From: Planctomycetota bacterium
GTDB lineage: Bacteria; Planctomycetota; UBA8742; UBA2392
Length of the DNA: 64,000 nt
Reading direction: 5' to 3'
Assembly: GCA_020638675.1 (NCBI GenBank)
Contig: JACKID010000001.1
Location: forward strand, 1,426,001 to 1,490,000
Shown piece after piece: positions 1 to 8,146 of the stretch; positions within the stretch are counted from its first letter, which is position 1; every line of letters starts with the position of its first letter. Position numbers and translations under genes: made by a program. A model generated the notes under the pieces. That model saw only the letters and a list, made by a program, of their open reading frames with translations. It was not told the DNA's origin and ran no database searches.

Positions 1-2
1 AC

Positions 3-1481
3 CGCCGCCCCGAGCATCTGGCGGCGCAGGCCAGCCGCCTGCTGAACCGGACATGGAAGCCGCGTTTTGAGCGCGAGACCGTCGTCGCGATGCTCAGCAA
101 ATATGCCGAGCGCCACCCGGCACCCCGCGCCGTGCATGAAAACATCGCGCGCCTGGCTGACCCGACGGCCGTCTGTGTGGTTACCGGCCAGCAGGCGGGG
201 CTCGGCGGCGGGCCATTGCTGGTGCTGTACAAGGCGCTCACGGCGGTGAGGCTGGCGCGCGAGACCGAGCGCGCATCGGGCCAGCCCTGCATCCCGATCT
301 TCTGGAACGCCAGCGACGACAGCGATATCGAGGAGATCAATCGAATTCGCAGCGTCGCCGGCGGGGGCGAACTTCGCAAGTTCCGCTTCGACATCCCGGC
401 CGGCAAGCGCCACGTGCGCGACATCATGCTGCCGGGGCCGGACGATGGGGCATGGCAGGCGGCCCAGGATGCGCTGGGCGACGGGCCGTTTCTCGAGCGC
501 GCGGCGTTGTTGCTGCGCGAGGGGGCGGGGCGCAACTTCGGCGCGGCGTTTACCCGGCTGCTGAATGAGCTGCTGGGGGCGCGCGGGCTCGTGGTCATTG
601 AGCCGTGGGCGCTGGTCGACCACCCGGCCTGGAAGCGCCTACTGTTGCTCGAAGTCGACAAGCGCGAGGAGCGCCGCACGGGCTTGCAGCGCGTGGCCGA
701 GCGGCTGGATGCGCTCGGGTTGCCGGCGGGCGTGCCGATTACGAACCACCTCAACCTGTTCAAGACCGTGCGCGGCGAGCGCCGCCACGTCAGTACCGAG
801 GGCAAGCGGCTGGTGATTGAGGGCTCGGACGAGTCGATCTCGAAGACCGAGCTGCTGAAGCAGATCCGGGCCGAGCCGGGCAAGTTCACGCCCAACGTGC
901 TGCTGCGCCCGCTGATCCAGAACGCGATTTTCCCGACTGTCGCATACGTCGGCGGGCAGGCCGAGATCGCCTACCACGGACTGCTGAAGGGGCTGCATCG
1001 CACGTCGCAAGTGTTCATGCCGTCGCTGTTCCCGCGCCTGTCGATGACGCTGGTGGATCGCGAAGACGCGCGCATGTTCGACAAGGTGGTCGCGTTCCGG
1101 AAGCGCCTGAAGTGGCGGCAGAACGAGGCGGGCATCGTCAACGAAGAGGCGCAGCTTGCGGTACGGCGCGCGTTCCACGACCTGCGCGAGAATCTAACGG
1201 GGCTCGCCAAGCCGCTCGAGCAGGACATCGCCAAGTTCGAGCAGCGCACCATGCGCGCGGTGGGGGACGTAATGACGCGAGTTAAATACGACCCGCTGAG
1301 CATCACCGAAGGCGGCGCCGAGATGCAGCCGCTGCTGAACCGCTACTTCCCCGAGGACAAGCCGCAGGAGCGCGTGATTACCCTGCTGGCAGCGTACGCC
1401 CGCTACGGCCCCAAGCTGATCGAAGCCATCGACAACGTCCCCGAAGTCTTCGACTTCGGCCACCACGTCGCGGTGATGTAG
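3..1481 (+). CDS. bshC: Putative cysteine ligase BshC (bacillithiol biosynthesis), 5' truncated by window edge
   Basis: Probably adds cysteine to glucosaminyl-malate in the last step of bacillithiol synthesis in the cytoplasm. The visible part has the family's early motif VTGQQAGL followed by a GGP loop and a conserved FWNASDDSD segment (family form: FW-ASEDHD), and an E-I-YHG motif in the middle. The reading frame is open to the left edge, so the first ATG at 90 is internal; about 490 of the usual ~540 residues are present and the N-terminus lies outside the window. It ends 6 bp from the convergent gene at 1488. bshA and bshB are not in the window. I am fairly sure of the family; activity is inferred. 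Confidence 0.85.
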   Translation, partial: RRPEHLAAQASRLLNRTWKPRFERETVVAMLSKYAERHPAPRAVHENIARLADPTAVCVVTGQQAGLGGGPLLVLYKALTAVRLARETERASGQPCIPIFWNASDDSDIEEINRIRSVAGGGELRKFRFDIPAGKRHVRDIMLPGPDDGAWQAAQDALGDGPFLERAALLLREGAGRNFGAAFTRLLNELLGARGLVVIEPWALVDHPAWKRLLLLEVDKREERRTGLQRVAERLDALGLPAGVPITNHLNLFKTVRGERRHVSTEGKRLVIEGSDESISKTELLKQIRAEPGKFTPNVLLRPLIQNAIFPTVAYVGGQAEIAYHGLLKGLHRTSQVFMPSLFPRLSMTLVDREDARMFDKVVAFRKRLKWRQNEAGIVNEEAQLAVRRAFHDLRENLTGLAKPLEQDIAKFEQRTMRAVGDVMTRVKYDPLSITEGGAEMQPLLNRYFPEDKPQERVITLLAAYARYGPKLIEAIDNVPEVFDFGHHVAVM

Positions 1482-1487
1482 GGCGGA

Positions 1488-2837
1488 TCAGTTTCGCGCT
1501 GCCTTGCGACGTCTCGCTACAACCGCCAGTGCGAAAAGCGCCAATGCGGGCACGAAGAGATTCGTCCGCGTGCTGGTGCTGCATGACGAGTCGTCTGAAG
1601 AGTCCGATCCCCCGCTTGAAGCAGGGGCCGCGGTCGCCCAGCCTGTGATGGTGAAGCTGTAAGGTGTATGCGACGGGTCGTTGTTGTCCAGCGACAGCGT
1701 GAAGCTGAAGAAGCCTGGGGCGGCCGGCGTTACGTCCACCACGAAGTTCGTGCTTCCGCCGGGCGAGATTGTGGTTGTACTCACGTTCGTGGAGATCACG
1801 GCCGTGCATTGCACTTCGTTCCCGATCGCGACAGCGGGTGTGCCCGTCAGGTTCAGGCTGCCGCCGCCGTAGTTGGAGTTGGCGACGGTGAACGTCAGGC
1901 TTTTCCCCTGGCCGGCTACGGCCGTTGCTGTGTTGACGAATCCCCCGACTGGGATGACTGGGCCGACCGGAAGCGGCCCGAGATGGATGTACATGAATGG
2001 AAGCGTAGTTGTCGCGTTACCCGTCACGGGGATCTGGAACGGGGCCGCCTGCGTGGTGTCGTTGTGCGGGATTCTGACGTAGGCGTTCTTTTGGCCTGGG
2101 CTTGACGGGTCAAATGCCACGGTGAAGCTCGTAGACTGTCCGGGATTGACGGCGACGCCGGTGCCCGTCTTGTTGACCACGTACTCCGTGCTCCAGGTAC
2201 CGCCCATTTGCGGGCTGCCGATGTAGAGCGTGCCCGTACCGGCGTTGGTTACGAAGATCGTGATCGGAGCCGTTGCCCCGTTCAAGATGTCCCAATCACC
2301 GAAGTCACGAGGAGTACCCGACGGAGAAGACTGGTGCGCGATGAGCGGTCCGTTTGCCGCGCCGAGGTTAACCTGAATCACCGGGGGGGACGTCGGCGGG
2401 GTATAGACGTAGACGTTGCACGTCACGTTGATTCTGAACGGGTTCGGACTGCTTGCGTTGTGCGGGATTTCGATCGTCGCTGTCTTGACGCCGGGCGTGG
2501 CGCTAAGGCACTTGATCGTGAAAAACGTTTCCTGTTGGGCTCCAAGCGGATTGTGCAGCGGGGGAATGTCCACAAAGAAGTCCGCTGGATTTGCCCCGCT
2601 GATTGCGATCGTGCCGAGAGAAATGCTGGACCCCCCGACATTGAACAGCCAGACGTACAGCGGTGGCGAGGAGGCGCCTGTGGCCGCGACCCCCATATCT
2701 CGAAGACCTCCGACTGGCTCGTTGTCAGTAAGCACAGTGCCGCCGCCAAGACCCTCGGCAACCACGAGCGTTGACTGCGCACTCAGCGTGGCGCAAACAA
2801 GCGGTAGCAGCAACGCACAGGCGATTCGGAGAGTCAT
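1488..2837 (-). CDS. Secreted surface protein with ASH-type Ig-like repeats and a C-terminal sorting-like tail
   Basis: Starts with a signal peptide (MTLRIACALLLPLVCATLSA). The body has three similar beta-rich modules of about 100-130 residues, each with the NPGQSTSFTVAFDPSSPG-type core and an IPHN motif typical of HYDIN/ASPM/SPD-2 (ASH, choice-of-anchor D) domains. The C-terminus is a Ser/Asp-rich linker, one Cys, a hydrophobic helix and an RRRK cluster, the layout of CTERM-type sorting signals. Start chosen at the second ATG (2837), six bases after GAGG; ATGs at 2840 and 2864 are in frame. Function is unknown; probably cell-surface or periplasmic. A smaller lipoprotein at 60372 has a related fold. 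Confidence 0.75.
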   Translation of the reverse strand: MTLRIACALLLPLVCATLSAQSTLVVAEGLGGGTVLTDNEPVGGLRDMGVAATGASSPPLYVWLFNVGGSSISLGTIAISGANPADFFVDIPPLHNPLGAQQETFFTIKCLSATPGVKTATIEIPHNASSPNPFRINVTCNVYVYTPPTSPPVIQVNLGAANGPLIAHQSSPSGTPRDFGDWDILNGATAPITIFVTNAGTGTLYIGSPQMGGTWSTEYVVNKTGTGVAVNPGQSTSFTVAFDPSSPGQKNAYVRIPHNDTTQAAPFQIPVTGNATTTLPFMYIHLGPLPVGPVIPVGGFVNTATAVAGQGKSLTFTVANSNYGGGSLNLTGTPAVAIGNEVQCTAVISTNVSTTTISPGGSTNFVVDVTPAAPGFFSFTLSLDNNDPSHTPYSFTITGWATAAPASSGGSDSSDDSSCSTSTRTNLFVPALALFALAVVARRRKAARN

Positions 2838-3367
2838 CATGTGCCTCGCAATCGGTGGTTCCATTCTACCGCCCAGGCCTGCTGTTCAGAGAAAGAAAGT
2901 CAGCAAATGTCGCCAGCGCGGGCGTTCCTGAAGGAACTACAAAAGGGGTCAGGCTACTTTGCAGTGCCGTACAAAAGGGGTCAGGCTACTTTGCAGTGCC
3001 GCATTTATGGGGCGTTACGGCCGTTTAGCTCAGCGCTCCCTCATCGCTCGGCTTGTAGTTCGGACTGTTCGCTGCTCTCGCCCTTCCTGTCATGCTATCA
3101 ATGGCCGGGTCGAGGTGGTGGACGACGCTCCCGAACGGGGCGGGCTGGTTGTTGATCACTCGCGGAAAAGGGGGGGCCACCTACCCTGCGGGAGCCGAAC
3201 CCCTTTTCGGTTTGCTGAAAATAGCTCGAAAAAACTTTTGGCGTGCCCGTGAGGACCTCCATGCAGGGCTTTGCGGGCGTTTGCGGGTTCGCGCTAGGGG
3301 CCGAAACGGGCCTTAAATGTCGCGGCCGTGTGGATACTCGGGGAAACCGAATATACGGAGGTTACCC
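2838..3367. other. Non-coding stretch with a tandem duplication and GC-rich hairpins
   Basis: About 530 bp without a credible gene. It holds the exact 32-bp tandem duplication listed separately and a 9-bp inverted repeat GAAAAGGGG/CCCCTTTTC (3165-3173 with 3200-3208). The short ORFs here have repeat-derived peptides and no ribosome site. The last 15 bases contain ACGGAGG, the ribosome site of the next gene. Confidence 0.6.
2938..3001. repeat. Exact 32-bp tandem duplication, two copies
   Basis: Positions 2938-2969 and 2970-3001 are identical; the unit begins TACAAAAGGGGTCAGG and ends TTTGCAGTGCCG. Flanking bases differ, so the duplication is exactly two units. The AAAAGGGGTCAGGCTACTTT core looks like the sequence often found beside REP-associated Y1 transposase genes (from memory, not searched); no such transposase is present here. 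Confidence 0.9.
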
Positions 3368-3850
3368 ATGATTGATCCCTTCTCTCTTCCTGCCGACGAG
3401 CAGGAGACTCTTCGCAATCGGGTGCGCGAACTCTTTGCCCAGTGGGGCGGCGAGGACGTGGACCGCGCCATCGCCCGCGACCGCAAGGTGCTGGCCGAGC
3501 ACGAACGCGAGTTGGACCACGTGGCCACACTACCCTTCGAAAAACCGTACCGCTGGCGCATCGCGCCCAGCGTCGGGCTGCGCGCGCAGAAAGACCTCGA
3601 GCGCCAGCAGAAGCGCCGCGCCGAGCTGCTGCATATGTGCATGCAGGACGCCATGCGCGAACTCGGGCACATCAAGCCCGCGCCCGAAGTGACCCATGGC
3701 GCGCCCATCGCAGGCACCCAGGGCGCCGTCGGCGATCAGGTCGAGCAGCTTAGCGCACTGCTCGCCCGCGCGGTCGAGGCCGTTCAAAAGTACGAGGAGC
3801 AACAGGAGAGGGCGGAGGCCTCTCCGCCGGTCGAAACAGCCGCGGCCTAG
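3368..3850 (+). CDS. Hypothetical protein, charged and probably coiled-coil
   Basis: 160 residues from an ATG preceded by ACGGAGG seven bases upstream, which decides this start over an upstream in-frame one at 3317. Cytoplasmic by appearance (no signal peptide or membrane helix). Rich in Arg, Glu and Gln with long helical stretches (about residues 12-45 and 75-105) and a Glu/Gln-rich tail. I recognise no domain. It stands alone between two gene-poor stretches, so the context gives no clue to its role. Confidence 0.7.
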   Translation: MIDPFSLPADEQETLRNRVRELFAQWGGEDVDRAIARDRKVLAEHERELDHVATLPFEKPYRWRIAPSVGLRAQKDLERQQKRRAELLHMCMQDAMRELGHIKPAPEVTHGAPIAGTQGAVGDQVEQLSALLARAVEAVQKYEEQQERAEASPPVETAAA

Positions 3851-4354
3851 GTTGCGTCACGGCGGCGGTTGGCACCGCTTTGCGCGAAGGCGCGAAGGTC
3901 ACGCGAAGACAGGAAGCACTACAACTGCAACGACGCCCTCCGGTGAGCATGGATCATGGTGCTCCCCGAAGCCCAACCCCGTTTGTTTGGCAGTTCTTCG
4001 CGTGTTCGCCCCGGCTTCGGGTCTTCGCGGAATGCAGTTGCAGTCCAGAAACGGAAAGGCACCGAATGTCACCGCCGCTTAATGGGGGGCAGTTGGGCAT
4101 CACCTGTTCCGGGTCCCCGATGAATGTCACGGAACGCTCTCGGTAGTTTCACCCTGTTCATTCCGTAAACCTTGTGTTCGATTAGACTTGCGGTTGATCT
4201 GTCGGCCCGGTAGCATTCGCCGCTTCGGACTGACGAATAATCTTCGCTTTTTATTGGGCGGAAACGAACCAGCTTGCACAGGACCCGTTTATTTAGGGGT
4301 CGCAAGAAACATTCCCTTCCCGGGGAAAACGCCTAGATGTGAATGGAGGCAGCT
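3851..4354. other. Non-coding stretch with degenerate inverted repeat; leader of the next gene
   Basis: About 500 bp with no credible gene. The first half carries the CGCGAAG-type inverted repeat listed separately. The second half (about 4080-4340) is less GC-rich and probably carries the promoter of the gene at 4355, but I see no clear -35/-10 pair. Confidence 0.55.
3880..4030. repeat. Degenerate inverted repeat of the CGCGAAG-G/A-CGCGAAG type
   Basis: The left arm (about 3880-3909) contains GCGCGAAGGCGCGAAGG followed by CACGCGAAG; the right arm (about 3995-4030) reads as its inverse, CTTCGCGTG then GGGTCTTCGCGG. The inner flanks CAACTGCAA and GCAGTTGCAG are also inverted (3924-3932 and 4034-4043). 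It looks like an eroded mobile or REP-like palindrome. Related designs appear at 37402 and 46584. Confidence 0.55.
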
Positions 4355-6037
4355 GTGGCGGGTCAACAGCAATACTACGAAGAGCCGGCCGACCAGGAGT
4401 ATTACGGGCAGGAAGAACAGATGCCCGCAGGCTCCACCGGCGAAGATCTTACGGCGCTGGCTTCAGTGCCCTGGGTGGCGATCGCACTGGCGGTGCACGT
4501 CATCCTGCTCGTGATCGCCTGGTTCATCATCCCGACGGCGCCTGAACGCGCCAAGATCGAGGTGATTCAGGCCCAGCAGGAACAGATCGCCGAGCCGCCT
4601 CCGCCCGAGCAGCCGCCCGAGCAGCCGGTGGAATACCCGAAGGATGAGCCGGTCCAGGAAGACCCGACCGAAGACGAGCGCATCGTTGAAGACGCCAAGG
4701 ATGAGGTCAACGAAGACCCCTCCGACAAGCCGAACAACGACCTCGCCGAGAACCCGAACGATGACCCGTCCGACAACGAGTCACCGCACCCGAACAAGAA
4801 CTCCACGACCAGCGCCGTAGGCCTGGGTGGTGGCGTCGGTGGCGGCGGCGGCCGTGGCGGCAAGGGTGGTTTCGCTTATCGCCGCGCTCGTGGCGGTGGT
4901 GGCCGTCCGCACGACGACCGTAACCGCGCCGCGCTTGAGTGGCTGAAGGATCACCAGAACCGCGAGGGGTACTGGAGCGCCACGACCTTCAGCGACGACA
5001 GCACCCGCACCAGCGCCAAGAAGACCTACAACGTGGAATTCGTCGATCCGGGCAACGCGAACGGCGACAAGGGTTGGGAAGCGACTTGCGACATCGGACT
5101 TACCGGTATGTCCCTGCTGGCCTTCGTCGGTGCGGGCTACGACCACAAGGAAGGCGACTACCGCGCCACCTGCCGCCAGGCGATCCTGTACCTCCGCAAG
5201 GTTCAGGACAATGACGGCTGCTTCGGTGCCAAGGAAGACGACCACTTCGTCTACAACCACGCCATCTGCGCCATGGCCATGGCGGAGGCATACGGCCTCT
5301 CCGGTGACCAGGTGCTGAAGCCGATCGCTGACAAGGCTGTCGACTTCATCCTGAAGTGCCAGAACCCGGGCCTTGGCTGGCGCTACGGCGTGCAGCCGGG
5401 CATCAACGACAGCTCGGTTTCAGGCTGGATGGTGCTGGCTCTCAAGAGCTGCAAGATGGCCGGCCTCGAGTTCGACTACACCAAGTGCTACAACGACGCG
5501 GCCGAGTGGTACAAGATGGTCACCGTCGACGTGAACGGCTACCCGAAGACCGGCTACGACAGCCCGGGCAGCAACAACGCCCGCCTTCGCAGCAGCCAGG
5601 AGTATGAGCACAACCCGTCGATGGACAGCATCTACGTCATGAGCATGCTGTTCATGGGCAAGGCTGACCTGAACGACAAGACCATCAAGGCGCAGGCCAA
5701 GACCTGCACCGAGAAGGACTTCCTGCCGAGCTGGGACCAGTACAAGATTGACTACTACTACTGGTACTACGCAAGCCTGGCGCTTTACCAGGTCGGCGGC
5801 GGCACCTGGAAGACCTGGGAAAAGGCCATGTCCTCAACCCTGCTGGACCACCAGCGCGGCTACACCGAGGGCGACAAGAAGGCCGGGCTGACCAGCAAGG
5901 AAGCGCTCGATGAGCACGGCAGCTGGGACGCAGTCGACGCCTGGAGCTCAGCCGGCGGCCGCGTGTACGCCACAGCGATCAACTGCCTGACGCTTGAGGT
6001 GTACTACCGCTACCTGCGCCTCGAAGAAGGCCACTAG
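4355..6037 (+). CDS. TonB-like membrane-anchored protein with squalene-cyclase-type alpha/alpha toroid
   Basis: About 560 residues. Order: short cytoplasmic tail, one membrane helix (38-60), Pro/Glu/Asp-rich spacer (78-150), Gly-rich hinge (156-183), then a prenyltransferase/squalene-oxidase-repeat domain (190-560) with repeated W-, GCFG- and GWRYG-type motifs. The N-terminal half resembles TonB energy transducers. The toroid has no DxDD motif, so terpene cyclisation is unlikely. Start is GTG 4355, five bases after GGAGG; the in-frame ATG at 4343 overlaps that site. Monocistronic with a strong terminator at 6051. A secreted paralogue lies at 19531-20778, sharing LDEHGSWDAV near the C-terminus. 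Function unknown, perhaps periplasmic scaffold or binding. Confidence 0.8.
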   Translation: MAGQQQYYEEPADQEYYGQEEQMPAGSTGEDLTALASVPWVAIALAVHVILLVIAWFIIPTAPERAKIEVIQAQQEQIAEPPPPEQPPEQPVEYPKDEPVQEDPTEDERIVEDAKDEVNEDPSDKPNNDLAENPNDDPSDNESPHPNKNSTTSAVGLGGGVGGGGGRGGKGGFAYRRARGGGGRPHDDRNRAALEWLKDHQNREGYWSATTFSDDSTRTSAKKTYNVEFVDPGNANGDKGWEATCDIGLTGMSLLAFVGAGYDHKEGDYRATCRQAILYLRKVQDNDGCFGAKEDDHFVYNHAICAMAMAEAYGLSGDQVLKPIADKAVDFILKCQNPGLGWRYGVQPGINDSSVSGWMVLALKSCKMAGLEFDYTKCYNDAAEWYKMVTVDVNGYPKTGYDSPGSNNARLRSSQEYEHNPSMDSIYVMSMLFMGKADLNDKTIKAQAKTCTEKDFLPSWDQYKIDYYYWYYASLALYQVGGGTWKTWEKAMSSTLLDHQRGYTEGDKKAGLTSKEALDEHGSWDAVDAWSSAGGRVYATAINCLTLEVYYRYLRLEEGH

Positions 6038-6050
6038 ACAGAGACGTATC

Positions 6051-6080
6051 AAAAGAGGCGGGCTTCGGCCCGCCTCTTTT
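6051..6080 (+). terminator. Rho-independent terminator
   Basis: Perfect 13-bp stem AAAAGAGGCGGGC / GCCCGCCTCTTTT around a TTCG loop, 13 bases after the stop of the toroid gene. The A-tract and U-tract would allow it to work in both directions. Confidence 0.93.
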
Positions 6081-6131
6081 CGTTGGTGACCGTTGCCCTC
6101 GCACGCTGCGGCCATAGAATCTGACACACCA

Positions 6132-7643
6132 ATGGCAAAGAAGAAAAAGAAGCCAGGCGGTAACCCGGGCGGCGCGAAGCCGCCTGCTGCGTCTTCCCCG
6201 CAGAAGCCGCCCGCCGATGAGTCGCGCGACACCGTGATGCTGCCTGCCCCATTGAAGCAGGCGCTCAAGGCCGACTACTCGCAGGTGCTGCGCATGCGCA
6301 ACGTGCAGTGGCTGATCGTCATCGGGGCGGTGTTCGGCGCGCTGCTGCTGGGCTACTACCTCTCGGCCGTGTTCGTGCCGCTGCTGGTTGCGATGTCGCT
6401 GGCGTACATCCTGGACCCGCTGGTGCAGCGGCTTGTGAAACGCGGCGTGAAGCGTACGCGCGCGGTGTTGTTGATCTTCATCGCGTTCCTCGCCATCGGG
6501 GTGGCCGCGGGCGCCTGGTTCGCCGCCAGTGTCGTGAGCGACGTGCAGAGCCTTTCCACACAGATGCGCGGGTTGTGGGATGAGCTGAAGTCAAACCAGT
6601 CCGAGTGGGTGGCCAGTTGGAACGAGATGGCGCCCACCAACTCGATGAAGCTGGATGAAAAGGAAGACACGTTCGGGCAGGCGGGACAGTACGTAATTGA
6701 CTCGCTCTTCCCGACCGAGTCCGAAGTCGAGGCGCCCGAGGCCGCCCGAGCCCGCGCCGAGATGGCGGGCGCACGCGCCGACCTGCTGGCGACGTTCCAG
6801 ACCAGCGACACCAAGCGCGACCTCGTGCTCGACGCCAGCGAGATCGGCGCGGACAACGTCAAGCGCATGGACTCGGATGGCAACGGCAGCGTGTCCACAG
6901 ACGAGTGGTTCGTCGCGTTCGGCGCCACGCCAAGCTCGACCAGCTCGCGCACGATCTCGGATACGGCAACGAGCGCTACCAGCACGGTGCTCGGGGTCGT
7001 CGGTACAGGTCTGGTAGGGTTGCTGACGCTGCTGATGTTCGTCGTGCTCGTGCCGATCTACACGTGGTACTTCATGGTCGGCTGGCCGAAGGTGATCGCC
7101 AAGGGGCGCGAGTACCTGCCCGGCGTGCACAAGCCGCGCATCGAGCGGATTCTCAAAGAGATCGACGCCATGCTGAAGGCCTTCTTCCGCGGGCGCATGG
7201 TGATTGTCTTCATTATCACCGTGCTGACGACGGTTGTGTACCTCGCGTTCGGTGTGCAGTACGCCGTGCTGTTCGGGATGCTTGGCGGCCTGGGTATCCT
7301 GATTCCGTACGCGGCCATGGTGATCAGCTGGGTGCCCGCAATGGCCATCATGGCGATCAACGGCGAGCCGCTGTGGGCGATCATCGCGATGAGCGCCTGC
7401 TTCCACGGGATCCAGGCGCTGGAGCAGTTCGTCCTTGCGCCCAAGTTGCTGGGTGACGCGGTGGAGCTGCACGCCGTCACGATTCTTGTAGGCGTCTTTG
7501 TCATGGCGTCGCTGTTCGGGCTGTTCGGCGCGCTGCTGGCGGTGCCGCTGACGGCGATTGCCAAGACCCTCGGGCGTGAGTTCCTGCTGCCGTACTTCCG
7601 CAGTCTGGCGGCGGAGAAACCGCGCGCCGCGAGCGACCCATGA
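6132..7643 (+). CDS. AI-2E/PerM-family transporter with an inserted EF-hand pair
   Basis: 503-residue inner-membrane protein of the AI-2E (UPF0118) exporter family: Lys-rich N-terminus, membrane helices near residues 60-80, 80-98 and 108-130, a soluble loop, then five or more helices ending with LFGALLAVPLTA, the family's C-terminal signature. The soluble loop contains a canonical calcium loop DSDGNGSVSTDE (247-258, ligand positions 1, 3, 5, 12 intact) and a degenerate one DTKRDLVLDASE (226-237). ATG 6132 preferred; the in-frame TTG at 6093 is poor. The stop overlaps the next ATG by 4 bp, so it is co-translated with the Nudix gene. Substrate unknown. Confidence 0.85.
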   Translation: MAKKKKKPGGNPGGAKPPAASSPQKPPADESRDTVMLPAPLKQALKADYSQVLRMRNVQWLIVIGAVFGALLLGYYLSAVFVPLLVAMSLAYILDPLVQRLVKRGVKRTRAVLLIFIAFLAIGVAAGAWFAASVVSDVQSLSTQMRGLWDELKSNQSEWVASWNEMAPTNSMKLDEKEDTFGQAGQYVIDSLFPTESEVEAPEAARARAEMAGARADLLATFQTSDTKRDLVLDASEIGADNVKRMDSDGNGSVSTDEWFVAFGATPSSTSSRTISDTATSATSTVLGVVGTGLVGLLTLLMFVVLVPIYTWYFMVGWPKVIAKGREYLPGVHKPRIERILKEIDAMLKAFFRGRMVIVFIITVLTTVVYLAFGVQYAVLFGMLGGLGILIPYAAMVISWVPAMAIMAINGEPLWAIIAMSACFHGIQALEQFVLAPKLLGDAVELHAVTILVGVFVMASLFGLFGALLAVPLTAIAKTLGREFLLPYFRSLAAEKPRAASDP

Positions 7644-8146
7644 GTGAAGACCGCGTCGACATTCATCGGGACAGCGTCCGCGGCGCGATCCGCGTCGCCG
7701 CCCGCGCGCTGATCATTGAAGACCACCGCCTGCTCGTGATGACCTACGCCGACGACAAGGGCAGCTGGTGCGTCACGCCCGGAGGCGGCATTGCCAAGCA
7801 GGAGACGCTGGGCGAAGGCCTGCGCCGCGAGGTACGCGAAGAGCTGGGCATCGACGTCCGCCCCGGCGACATCGTCTACGTGCGCGAGCTGCTGGGCCGC
7901 ACCGCCAAGGTGCTGCACGGCGGCATCACCGAGGACACCCACCAGCTCGAGATCTTCTTCCGCTGCAAGCGCGAGGGAGAAGTATGCCTGGGCAAGCAGC
8001 TCGACAACTTCTGCACGGGCTTTGAATGGGTTTCCGTTGACGAGTTGGCCCAGCGCAACTTCTTCCCCAAGGCGCTGGCCGGGCGATTGGCCAATGACGT
8101 CGCCAGCGGCTTCAAGCCCCACAACAACTATCTCGGCGACGCGTGA
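7640..8146 (+). CDS. Nudix hydrolase
   Basis: 168 residues. Complete Nudix box at residues 49-71 (G-x5-E-x7-REVREELGI), which binds Mg2+ and cleaves nucleoside-diphosphate-linked compounds. Cytoplasmic, no other domain. ATG overlaps the transporter stop as ATGA, and its own stop overlaps the comF-like start, so three genes form one transcription unit. Substrate cannot be told; the C-terminal half has a basic and aromatic tail (FKPHNNYLG). Family is sure, specificity open. Confidence 0.9.
   Translation: MSEDRVDIHRDSVRGAIRVAARALIIEDHRLLVMTYADDKGSWCVTPGGGIAKQETLGEGLRREVREELGIDVRPGDIVYVRELLGRTAKVLHGGITEDTHQLEIFFRCKREGEVCLGKQLDNFCTGFEWVSVDELAQRNFFPKALAGRLANDVASGFKPHNNYLGDA

Noticed and set aside
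3019..3095. TTTAGCTCAG followed later by TTCGGAC, resembling the D-arm and T-arm of a tRNA
   Set aside because: No G-G in the D loop, no paired acceptor ends, no T-stem around the TTCG, and no anticodon stem could be drawn.
4355..6037. Calling the toroid proteins hopene/squalene cyclases
   Set aside because: No DxDD acid motif and no aromatic QW-rich consensus; context has no hopanoid genes.
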